From UKL13-2 sp044229235 (GTDB lineage: Bacteria; Pseudomonadota; Gammaproteobacteria; Burkholderiales; Usitatibacteraceae), in assembly GCA_044229235.1 (NCBI GenBank), contig JBGATH010000019.1, positions 1 through 64,000 on the forward strand: DNA of 64,000 bases, read 5' to 3'. Below the pieces are notes generated by a model, which saw only the letters and a program-made list of their open reading frames with translations, did not search any database and was not told the DNA's origin. The stretch's first letter is position 1, and every line of letters starts with the position of its first letter. Below are positions 34,555 through 41,920 of the stretch, in pieces. Made by a program: the position numbers and the translations under genes.

Positions 34555-35667
34555 ATGACCAACAGCAAAACCAACCTTCAGCTGGTAACCCCGGAACCGG
34601 ACATGGCCTATAACACCGACGACCTTCGCATACGCGGCATCAAGGAACTGACGCCACCCTCCCACCTGATGCGGGAGTTCCCGTGCACCGAGCGCGCCTC
34701 GACCACCGTGTTCCGCGCCCGAGAGGAAATTCACCGCATCATGCACCGCGGCGACGATCGCCTGCTGGCCATCGTCGGGCCGTGCTCGATTCACGACCAC
34801 AAGGCGGCGATGGAGTATGCGGCCCGGCTGCAGGCGCTGCGCCTGACGCTCGAGCCGGATCTGACCATCGTCATGCGCGTGTACTTCGAAAAACCGCGCA
34901 CCACGGTCGGCTGGAAGGGATTCATCAACGACCCGAACCTCGACGAGAGCTATGACATCAACAAGGGCCTGCGGTTGGCGCGCAAGCTGCTGCTGGACAT
35001 CAACGAAATGGGACTGGCAGCCGCCACCGAGTACCTCGACCTGATTTCGCCGCAATACTTTGCCGACCTGATCGCCTGGGGCGCCATCGGCGCGCGCACC
35101 ACCGAGAGCCAGTCGCACCGCCAGCTCGCATCCGGCCTTTCCTGTCCAGTGGGATTCAAGAACGGCACCGACGGCAATATCCGCATCGCGGTTGATGCCA
35201 TCAAGGCGGCCGCGGCGTCACACCATTTCCTGTCGGTCACCAAGGGCGGGCACTCGGCAATCATCTCCACGGCCGGCAATGAGGACTGCCACGTCATCCT
35301 GCGCGGCGGCAAGGCGCCGAACTACGACGCCGCCAGCGTCAATGCGGCCTGCGACGAGCTGGGAAAGGCCGGTCTCGCGCCACGCGTGATGATCGATTTC
35401 TCCCACGCCAATTCCAGCAAGCAGTATCAGAAGCAGATGGATGTGGGTGCGGACGTGGCTGCGCAGCTTGCCGCCGGCGACCACCGCATCGTCGGTGTCA
35501 TGGTCGAGAGCCACCTCAACCCGGGGCGGCAGGACATCGTGCCGGGCAAGGCGCTGGAGTACGGTGTCTCGGTGACCGACGCGTGCATCGGCTGGTCCGA
35601 TACCGAGAAGCTGCTCAACCAGCTCGCGGCCGCCGTGCGCGAGCGCCGCCGCAACGCGCAGGAATAG
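34555..35667 (+). CDS. aroG: 3-deoxy-7-phosphoheptulonate (DAHP) synthase, class I alpha (AroF/G/H type)
   Basis: A 370-residue enzyme of normal length for the AroFGH group. It condenses phosphoenolpyruvate and erythrose 4-phosphate to DAHP. Motifs include IVGPCSIHDHKAAM, MRVYFEKPRTTVGWKGFINDP, FKNGTDGNI and the metal-binding DFSHANSSKQ. Which aromatic amino acid inhibits it cannot be told from sequence alone. It is preceded by an attenuator with an aromatic-rich leader, and followed after 2 nt by a second DAHP synthase of another subclass. Confidence 0.95.
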   Translation: MTNSKTNLQLVTPEPDMAYNTDDLRIRGIKELTPPSHLMREFPCTERASTTVFRAREEIHRIMHRGDDRLLAIVGPCSIHDHKAAMEYAARLQALRLTLEPDLTIVMRVYFEKPRTTVGWKGFINDPNLDESYDINKGLRLARKLLLDINEMGLAAATEYLDLISPQYFADLIAWGAIGARTTESQSHRQLASGLSCPVGFKNGTDGNIRIAVDAIKAAAASHHFLSVTKGGHSAIISTAGNEDCHVILRGGKAPNYDAASVNAACDELGKAGLAPRVMIDFSHANSSKQYQKQMDVGADVAAQLAAGDHRIVGVMVESHLNPGRQDIVPGKALEYGVSVTDACIGWSDTEKLLNQLAAAVRERRRNAQE

Positions 35668-35669
35668 CC

Positions 35670-36590
35670 GTGGCCGCGGAACTTCGCATCCTCGGCCGGC
35701 ATCAGGCGCATGAGCACGATGTCGGCTTCACCTATAACGGCGTGAGCTTTTCGCAGCACAACCTGCACACTTTTGCCGGACTCAATGCCGTCGACACCCG
35801 CGAATATGTGGAGCAGACCTTTGCCTGCCTGCGTGACCATGGCCAGGTGTGCGCGCGCATGGGTGCCTACAAGCCGCGCTCCAGCCCGTACTCGTTCCAG
35901 GGCATGGGCAAGGATTGCCTGCCCTGGGTATTCGAGTTGGCGGGCAAATACGGCGTGCGCGTCATATCCATGGAAGTCACCCGCGAGGCGCATGTCGACG
36001 AAATCAGCGATGCGCTGCGCGCCACCGGCAACCCGACCGGCGTGATGCTGCAGATCGGCACCCGCAACACGCAGAACTTTGAGTTGCTCAAGGCCGTCGG
36101 CAGGCAGAAGGAATTTCCGATCCTGCTCAAGCGCGGCTTCGGCATCACGCTCGACGAGTCGCTGATGGCCGCCGAATACTGTGCGTCCGAGGGCAACAGC
36201 CGCATCATCTTCGGCCTGCGCGGCATGAAAACCAACTTCGGTGACCCGCATCGCAACCTGGTTGATTTCGGCCACGTACCGGTAGTGCATCGACTCACGC
36301 GCATGCCAGTGTGCGTGGATCCATCTCACTCGGTTGGCATGCGTGGTGCTTCCCCGGAAGGCATCCTCGACGTGTTCCACGTGGCGGCGCAAGGCGTGAT
36401 CGCCGGCGCCAACATGCTGCTGGTGGACATGCACCCGGTGCCGAAAAAGGCGCTGGTGGACGCGGCGCAGGCGATCACGCTTTCCGAACTCCCCTATTTC
36501 CTGGAGGACGTGGCCATCGCCCGCGAGGCCTACGAGCGACGCCTCGCGCTGGCCGTGCGCTACCAGGCTGCCGCCAGCAAGGTGGCCTAG
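35670..36590 (+). CDS. DAHP synthase, class I beta (KDO8PS-like)
   Basis: A 306-residue protein from GTG 35670, 2 nt after the first DAHP synthase. It belongs to the I-beta group related to KDO 8-phosphate synthase: MGAYKPRSSPYSFQGMG, QIGTRNTQNFELLKA, ILLKRGFGITLDE and VDPSHSVGM are the usual blocks. It has no N-terminal ACT/ferredoxin-like or C-terminal chorismate mutase regulatory domain, so it should be insensitive to feedback or regulated at expression. A tandem pair of unlike DAHP synthases under one attenuator is unusual. A role outside the shikimate pathway cannot be excluded. Confidence 0.85.
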   Translation: MAAELRILGRHQAHEHDVGFTYNGVSFSQHNLHTFAGLNAVDTREYVEQTFACLRDHGQVCARMGAYKPRSSPYSFQGMGKDCLPWVFELAGKYGVRVISMEVTREAHVDEISDALRATGNPTGVMLQIGTRNTQNFELLKAVGRQKEFPILLKRGFGITLDESLMAAEYCASEGNSRIIFGLRGMKTNFGDPHRNLVDFGHVPVVHRLTRMPVCVDPSHSVGMRGASPEGILDVFHVAAQGVIAGANMLLVDMHPVPKKALVDAAQAITLSELPYFLEDVAIAREAYERRLALAVRYQAAASKVA

Positions 36591-36593
36591 CGC

Positions 36594-37490
36594 ATGACCC
36601 GCACCCGGCGCGCGGCTGCCACCTGCCTGTTGGCGCTGGCGGCCTGGCATGCACCGGCCGCGGGTGCGGACATCCGCAAAGTCGCCGAATCCGGCGAGGC
36701 ATCGTCCCGTGTGGTCACGCTGGCGCCCTCGCTCACTGAACTCGTGTTCGCGGCCGGTGCTGGTGATCGGCTGGTTGGTGTTTCCGCCTATAGCGATTTT
36801 CCCGCCGAGGCAGCCAGACTGCCGCAGGTTGCCGATGCCGGCGGGATTTCCTGGGAGAGCCTGCTCGCGTTGCGCCCGGACCTGGTGCTGGCCTGGCGGT
36901 CCGGCACCCGCCAGGCGGATATTTCGCGCCTTGCACAATTGGGCATGCGCGTGGAGGCCATCGACATTGCCGCTCTGGCTGATATGCCGGCGGCAATTCG
37001 TTCGATCGGCAAACTGACGGCCAGCGCCGGTGCGGAGCGAACCGCTGCGCAATTCGAGCGGCGCCTCGCAGGCTTGCGCGCGGCCAATGCCGGCAAGCCG
37101 CTGGTCCGAACCTTCTTCGAGATCTCCACCAAACCGCTCATGACTGTCAGCGCCCGCCACGTCATCAGCGAAATGATCACCCTGTGTGGTGGCCAGAATG
37201 TTTTTGGCGATTCGCCTTCGCTGGTGCCGGAACCGTCCCGCGAGGAGCTGGCCGCGCGCAATCCCGTGGCAATCCTCTATGGCGCGTCGCCCAGGGCAGA
37301 GCCCGTGGATCGCGCGAAGCTATATGCCGGCGTAGCCAATTACCGTCCCCAGCACACCATTGCCATCACCGCCGATTATGCCTACCGGCCCGGCCCGCGG
37401 CTGCTGCTGGCCGCCGCCGAGATTTGCGCCGCGCTGGATGTGGTCAGGGCCTCTGCCGGTCCCGATTCCCGCGCGCGGCGCGCGCGCTAG
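36594..37490 (+). CDS. BtuF-like periplasmic substrate-binding protein
   Basis: A 298-residue protein with a signal peptide (residues 1-24) and a class III periplasmic-binding fold: RVVTLAPSLTELVFAAGAGD, YSDFPAEAARLPQVAD, and SWESLLALRPDLVLAWRSG. This is the corrinoid/siderophore/heme-binding group (BtuF/FepB-like). There is no lipobox cysteine. Corrinoid is the likelier ligand because a cobalamin adenosyltransferase gene is next to it on the other strand. No BtuCD genes are in the window. It begins 3 nt after the second DAHP synthase and may be co-transcribed with it. Confidence 0.75.
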   Translation: MTRTRRAAATCLLALAAWHAPAAGADIRKVAESGEASSRVVTLAPSLTELVFAAGAGDRLVGVSAYSDFPAEAARLPQVADAGGISWESLLALRPDLVLAWRSGTRQADISRLAQLGMRVEAIDIAALADMPAAIRSIGKLTASAGAERTAAQFERRLAGLRAANAGKPLVRTFFEISTKPLMTVSARHVISEMITLCGGQNVFGDSPSLVPEPSREELAARNPVAILYGASPRAEPVDRAKLYAGVANYRPQHTIAITADYAYRPGPRLLLAAAEICAALDVVRASAGPDSRARRAR

Positions 37491-37499
37491 CGCAGTAGG

Positions 37500-38237
37500 T
37501 CAAGTCTGGCCAGGCGTGCGGTTGCCGCGTGGGGGCAGCCAGGCAATGGTTCCCTTGCAGACCACCTTGCCGGTCGGCGCGCCGGTGGTCGAGCCACCGG
37601 GCGGCTCGATCGAAACGGCAAACAGCGCGCCGTCAGCCAGTTTGTTGTCGAGCCCGGCAAGACTGATCAGCGTATCGCCGTGGCTGTTGATGACGCCCAC
37701 CGAGCGCGGCGCGCCGCCGGACGGAATCACCCATAGTTCGTGCGCCTTGTCCGGGCCGTTGGCCCAAGGCTTGATCATCCTGACCTTCAGGACGTTGGCC
37801 TTTGGCTGCTCGATGAAAAGACGCACGGCATTGCTGTCCTCAGCCAGTACGGCAGTCAGGATGGGCTCCGGGCCGGCGGGCTTCGTCGCCAGGTTGCTTA
37901 CCAGCAGAACCGCAGCCAGGCTGACGGCCGCGAGACCGACGCCGCGCCAGAACGCGATGCTTTGCCACAGCCCGCCAGCCGCCTTCCCGGTTTGGTGACG
38001 ACGCGACGCGCGGTCCAGGCGCATTTCGATGCGCTGCCAGACGCGTGCCGGCGGATCGACCGGTCTCAGCCGTTCCGCCAGTGGCGAAAGGTGATCTTCC
38101 CAGCGCACAACTTCGGCGCGCAGTGCCGGGTCACGCTTCAGGTATTCCTCGAAGCGGCGTCGCGCCGGGCCGCGCATGGTGCCGAGCACGTACTCGGACG
38201 CCAGTCGTGAACGCAGGTCCGGATGCGCGAGCTTCAT
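37500..38237 (-). CDS. RskA-family anti-sigma factor
   Basis: A 245-residue protein. The N-terminus (RSRLASEYVLGTMRGPARRRF) is the short sigma-binding segment of the RskA/anti-sigma-K group; it lacks the HxxxCxxC of zinc-binding anti-sigma factors. A single membrane span lies near residues 100-117 (GVGLAAVSLAAVLLVSNL). The remaining periplasmic part has the typical RskA pattern HELWVIPSGGAPRSVGV. It should hold the adjacent ECF sigma factor inactive at the membrane. The start at 38237 overlaps the sigma stop by ATGA; an ATG at 38249 is a longer alternative. Confidence 0.88.
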   Translation of the reverse strand: MKLAHPDLRSRLASEYVLGTMRGPARRRFEEYLKRDPALRAEVVRWEDHLSPLAERLRPVDPPARVWQRIEMRLDRASRRHQTGKAAGGLWQSIAFWRGVGLAAVSLAAVLLVSNLATKPAGPEPILTAVLAEDSNAVRLFIEQPKANVLKVRMIKPWANGPDKAHELWVIPSGGAPRSVGVINSHGDTLISLAGLDNKLADGALFAVSIEPPGGSTTGAPTGKVVCKGTIAWLPPRGNRTPGQT

Positions 38238-38791
38238 GCTTCGAGGCATCCCTTGAGTCTTTGCAAGCCGCGGCGGATGTGGGTTTTCACCGTGCCCAGC
38301 GGCCGGCCGAGGTGGCTGGCCACTTCCGCGTGCGACAGGCCGTGAAAGAAGGCGAGCGCGATCGATTGCTGCTGGTCGTGCTCAAGGACCTGCATGCAGC
38401 GTTCAATGCGGGCCTGGTCGCGCTTGGCATCGAGTTGTTCCAGCGCGGTGGGGCCCTCGTCGGGCACGTTCAGGGCGAAGAAATTGTCTTCATCGGCAAT
38501 CATCACAGCCGGACGGCGGACGATGTCGAGGCTGCGATTGCGGACGATCGCCGTCATCCACGTCAGGGGCGCAGATTTGACCACGGCATAGTTAGCGGCG
38601 TTGTTCCAGATGTTCACGAAGCAGTCCTGCAATACTTCCTCGGCGATGTGCCGCTCGCGAACTATACGAAGCGAAACGGCAAACAGTTTCGACTTGGTGA
38701 GGTCGTAGAGCGTGGCGAAGGCGCGGCGATCACCATTTCCGCACTTTGCCAGCAGCGCGGCCAGGTCCTGGTTCGCGTCCTGGGCCACCAC
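38234..38791 (-). CDS. ECF RNA polymerase sigma factor (SigK-like)
   Basis: About 185 residues from a GTG at 38791; an ATG at 38842 would extend it and overlap the upstream gene by 50 nt. Region 2 includes FATLYDLTKSKLFAVSLRIV and the -10 recognition part; region 4 has SHAEVASHLGRPLGTVKTHI, a helix-turn-helix for -35 recognition. It directs RNA polymerase to a small regulon, probably oxidative or envelope stress genes, when released from the anti-sigma partner encoded downstream. The absence of a good ribosome site leaves the start uncertain. Confidence 0.9.
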   Translation of the reverse strand: MVAQDANQDLAALLAKCGNGDRRAFATLYDLTKSKLFAVSLRIVRERHIAEEVLQDCFVNIWNNAANYAVVKSAPLTWMTAIVRNRSLDIVRRPAVMIADEDNFFALNVPDEGPTALEQLDAKRDQARIERCMQVLEHDQQQSIALAFFHGLSHAEVASHLGRPLGTVKTHIRRGLQRLKGCLEA

Positions 38792-38792
38792 G

Positions 38793-39356
38793 TCAGTCGG
38801 TTGCCGCGGGCAACGGCTCGCGCTGCCAGAGCACATCGGCATGCCCGGCGTCGCGGTTGAGATTGCGCGCGAGCACGAACAGGAAGTCGGACAGGCGGTT
38901 CAGGTACTGCTTCGACTCGTCGCTGACAACTTCCTGGCTGCCCAGCGCGACCAGGCTGCGCTCGGCGCGGCGCGCAATGGTGCGTGCCACGTGGCAAAGC
39001 GCCGCCGCGCGCGTGCCGCCGGGCAGGATGAACTCGCGCAGCGGCGACAGTACGCTGTTGAGCGCGGCCGCCGCCTCGTCGAGATAAAGAACGTGTTGTG
39101 CATTGATGGCGCGGTGACCCGGAATGCAGATTTCTCCGCCGAAGTCGAACAGCTGGTTCTGGATGCGGATGAGACGCTCGCGCGCGGCTGGCGCCAGGTC
39201 CTCGGCGAGCAAGACACCGATGGCGCTGTTGAGCTCGTCCAGGTCGCCCATGAGCTGGATGCGCGGCGCGCTTTTTTGCACGCGCGTACCGTCGCCAAGC
39301 CCGGTGGAGCCATCGTCACCGGTGCGCGTGGTGATTTTCGTCAGGCGGTTAGCCAT
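38793..39356 (-). CDS. Cob(I)alamin adenosyltransferase, PduO type
   Basis: A 187-residue ATR enzyme that transfers the adenosyl group of ATP to cob(I)alamin. Key blocks are TRTGDDGSTGLGDGTRVQK (ATP binding), RIQNQLFDFGGEI, and NRLSDFLFVLARNLN. It lacks fusion partners. The start at 39356 follows an upstream TATAAT on the minus strand (39415-39420). It is the first gene of a minus-strand unit that continues with the ECF sigma and anti-sigma genes. A longer ORF to 39530 crosses the accA start and is rejected. Confidence 0.92.
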   Translation of the reverse strand: MANRLTKITTRTGDDGSTGLGDGTRVQKSAPRIQLMGDLDELNSAIGVLLAEDLAPAARERLIRIQNQLFDFGGEICIPGHRAINAQHVLYLDEAAAALNSVLSPLREFILPGGTRAAALCHVARTIARRAERSLVALGSQEVVSDESKQYLNRLSDFLFVLARNLNRDAGHADVLWQREPLPAATD

Positions 39357-39414
39357 GGCTGCGGCTCCTCGCGTCGAATACGTGTTGGTTGCCCGGGCTA
39401 TTTTCCATCCGCGA

Positions 39415-39420
39415 ATTATA
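39415..39420 (-). promoter_or_regulatory. Candidate -10 element for the adenosyltransferase-sigma operon
   Basis: A perfect TATAAT on the minus strand, about 60 nt upstream of the adenosyltransferase start, in the divergent gap with accA. No good -35 is seen, so support is limited to the -10. Confidence 0.35.
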
Positions 39421-39468
39421 GCGGTGAGACTTGGTATCATTGCCGCTCGCCAAAACCTGTCCCAGGGC

Positions 39469-40443
39469 ATGAGTACACCCAAGTTCAACTTCCTTGATTT
39501 CGAGCAGCCCATTGCCGAGCTTGAAGGCAAGATCGAGGAATTGCGTTATGTCCAGGATGATTCGGCCGTGGACATTTCAGCCGAGATCGACAAGCTGGCC
39601 AAGAAGAGCCAGACCCTGACCAAGGACATCTACGCCAAGCTGTCGGCGTGGCAGATTTCGCAGGTTGCGCGGCATCCGCAGCGCCCGTATACCCTCGACT
39701 ACATCGGCATGATTCTGACCGAGTTCGAGGAGCTGCATGGCGACCGTTCCTTCGCGGATGATGCCGCCATCGTCGGTGGCATCGGCCGCTTCAACGGGCA
39801 GAGCGTGATGGTGATCGGCCACCAGAAGGGCCGCGACACCAAGGATCGCCAGTACCGCAACTTCGGCATGCCCAAGCCGGAGGGCTACCGCAAGGCGCTG
39901 CGGCTGATGAAACTGGCCGAAAAATTTGCGCTGCCGATTCTGATGTTCGTCGATACGCCGGGCGCGTATCCGGGAGTGGGCGCGGAGGAACGCGGCCAGT
40001 CCGAGGCGATTGGCCACAACCTTTATGTGCTGGCCGGCCTGCGGGTGCCGGTGGTGATCACCATCATCGGTGAGGGCGGCTCGGGCGGCGCGCTGGCGAT
40101 CGCGGTGGGCGATGTTACCTACATGCTGCAGTACGCCACCTACTCGGTGATTACGCCTGAAGGTTGCGCCGCAATCCTGTGGAAGGATTCGGGACGTGCG
40201 TCGGAAGCGGCGGAAGCGCTGCAGATTACCGCACCCAAATTGAAGGCCCTGGGCCTGATCGACAAGGTGCTGAACGAACCGCTGGGTGGCGCGCATCGCG
40301 ACCCGCAGGCGATGGCCTTGACGATCAAGAAAGCCATTGCCGATTCACTGAAGAATCTGGCCGAGCTGCCCGCTGACAAACTGGTGACCGAGCGACAGAA
40401 GAAGCTGTTGCAGATCGGCCGGTTCAAGGAACTGGCGAACTAG
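39469..40443 (+). CDS. accA: Acetyl-CoA carboxylase carboxyltransferase subunit alpha
   Basis: A 324-residue AccA, normal length. With AccD it transfers carboxyl from carboxybiotin to acetyl-CoA for fatty acid synthesis. Conserved parts include FNFLDFEQPIAELEGKIEEL, HGDRSFADDAAIVGGI, PGAYPGVGAEERGQSEAI, GEGGSGGALAIAVGD and the C-terminal EGCAAILWKD. The ATG at 39469 gives the standard N-terminus; the longer ORF from 39124 is antisense to the adenosyltransferase gene. It is a single gene followed by dispersed repeat copy 6. Confidence 0.97.
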   Translation: MSTPKFNFLDFEQPIAELEGKIEELRYVQDDSAVDISAEIDKLAKKSQTLTKDIYAKLSAWQISQVARHPQRPYTLDYIGMILTEFEELHGDRSFADDAAIVGGIGRFNGQSVMVIGHQKGRDTKDRQYRNFGMPKPEGYRKALRLMKLAEKFALPILMFVDTPGAYPGVGAEERGQSEAIGHNLYVLAGLRVPVVITIIGEGGSGGALAIAVGDVTYMLQYATYSVITPEGCAAILWKDSGRASEAAEALQITAPKLKALGLIDKVLNEPLGGAHRDPQAMALTIKKAIADSLKNLAELPADKLVTERQKKLLQIGRFKELAN

Positions 40444-40493
40444 TCTGCTTGCGTCACCGGTTGGTTGCGCGGGTTCATTGATAGCAAAAGAGA

Positions 40494-40560
40494 CAAACCC
40501 CAGCAATGGCGGGCGTTTCCGGACGTTTTTGCCCTGGGATGCCCGCCAATGCTGGGGTTT
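40494..40560. repeat. Dispersed palindromic repeat, copy 6
   Basis: Left arm AAACCCCAGCAATGGCGGGC, loop region GGACGTTTTTGCCC, right arm TGCCCGCCAATGCTGGGGTT. Relative to other copies, CTCC becomes CCCC and GGAG becomes GGGG, and CGCGG becomes CGGGC in both arms, so pairing is kept. It lies between convergent accA and the kinase gene. Confidence 0.8.
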
Positions 40561-40611
40561 GGCCGTTTTTTGCGGCATTCCTGCGCAATGAAATCGCCGC
40601 CGCCGCGCGCG

Positions 40612-41919
40612 TCAGAGCAGCAGCGCCACCAGCAAAGCGATGTTGAGCGCGGCGAGCCCGCCAAGCAAAAGTGCCGGTAAAACTGGCGCCGGCTTGGGCA
40701 TGGCCAGCGCCATCGTCGGGTCGGCGAAGTCGATGCCCGGTCGGGCAGCGACGGGTGCGGGCGCCGGTACTGCGGCGGCCGGCGCGACGATCGGCATTTC
40801 CAGTTCCAGCATGGGTGCCACTTCTTCGAGTTGCTCGGTAAGTGCGGCGAGCCGCTTGGTCGCCGAGAGCGAATCAAAGTCGCGCGCCAGCTGACGTGCA
40901 GTGGCCGAGCGCTCGTCGGCAGTAATGATTGGGGCCAGGCGCGTGCCATCCGAAAGCTCGCGGCGGGAGGGTGTCACCGCTTCCTCGGTGATCGGCGACG
41001 CCAGCAGGCGCGACAGGGCATCCGACTGCGCGGGCGCGGCGCTTTTTTCGGTCGATGCCGGCGTCGCGGTGCCGTTTTCAATGAGCTTGCGCACCTCGCG
41101 CAGCGCTTTGGAAAAATCGCGCATGGTGGCGAATCGTTCACCGGGCGCCTTGGCGAGTGCGCGCGCAACGATGGCATCGAGCTCCTGCGGGACGCGCGGG
41201 TTGATGGAGGAGGGCGCGACGGCCGGCTCGTGGACCGTCTGGTACATGATCGAGTTGATGCTGGGGCTGTCAAAGGGCGGGGCCCCGGTCAGCGTCTCGA
41301 ACAACACCACGCCCAGCGAAAAAATATCGGAGCTCGGCCCGATCGCCTTGCCGGTGACCTGCTCGGGCGACATGTAGCGTGGCGAGCCGAGCACCACGCC
41401 GGTCATGGTCTTTACGGCGGAGGTCGGTGTGCGGGCGATGCCAAAATCGGTGATCTTGGCGATCCAGCGATCCTCATCCTGCATCACCATGATGTTCGAC
41501 GGCTTGATGTCGCGGTGAATCACATCGCGCGCATGGGCGAAGGCCAGGCCATCGGCGACCTGGGTGATGACGTCGATGGCATCGAGCAAGGGCAGCGGCT
41601 TGTCGCCGCGCATCAGCATTTTCAGTTCGCGGCCGTCGATGAATTCCAGCGCCATCCAGGCAAATGAATCGGTCTTGCCGACGTCGTAGATGGAAACGAT
41701 GTTCGGATGGTTCAGGCGCCCGGACGCTTTTGCCTCCTGGGTGAAACGGGCCTCGTATTCGGCCACTTCGTCGGCCGACAGCGTCAGGTTGATTGTCTTG
41801 ATGGCGACGATGCGATCAATCGCCGGGTCGATGGCCTTGTAGACCACACCCATGGCGCCTCGCCCCAGCAGTTCAAGGATCTTGTAGCGGCCGAGCACAT
41901 CGATATTCGGTTGCGACAT
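40612..41919 (-). CDS. Membrane-anchored serine/threonine protein kinase (PknB-like)
   Basis: A 435-residue Hanks-type kinase. The Gly loop is LGRGAMGVV (residues 18-26), the ATP lysine is K41 in VAIKTI, the catalytic loop is IHRDIKPSN (134-142), the magnesium site is DFGIA, and the activation segment ends in MSPEQ. After the kinase domain (to about residue 275) comes a charged linker, a Pro/Ala-rich section and a C-terminal membrane span (PALLLGGLAALNIALLVALLL region). No PASTA repeats are present. The start follows the upstream gene's stop by 1 nt, so the two are an operon. Confidence 0.93.
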   Translation of the reverse strand: MSQPNIDVLGRYKILELLGRGAMGVVYKAIDPAIDRIVAIKTINLTLSADEVAEYEARFTQEAKASGRLNHPNIVSIYDVGKTDSFAWMALEFIDGRELKMLMRGDKPLPLLDAIDVITQVADGLAFAHARDVIHRDIKPSNIMVMQDEDRWIAKITDFGIARTPTSAVKTMTGVVLGSPRYMSPEQVTGKAIGPSSDIFSLGVVLFETLTGAPPFDSPSINSIMYQTVHEPAVAPSSINPRVPQELDAIVARALAKAPGERFATMRDFSKALREVRKLIENGTATPASTEKSAAPAQSDALSRLLASPITEEAVTPSRRELSDGTRLAPIITADERSATARQLARDFDSLSATKRLAALTEQLEEVAPMLELEMPIVAPAAAVPAPAPVAARPGIDFADPTMALAMPKPAPVLPALLLGGLAALNIALLVALLL

Positions 41920-41920
41920 G

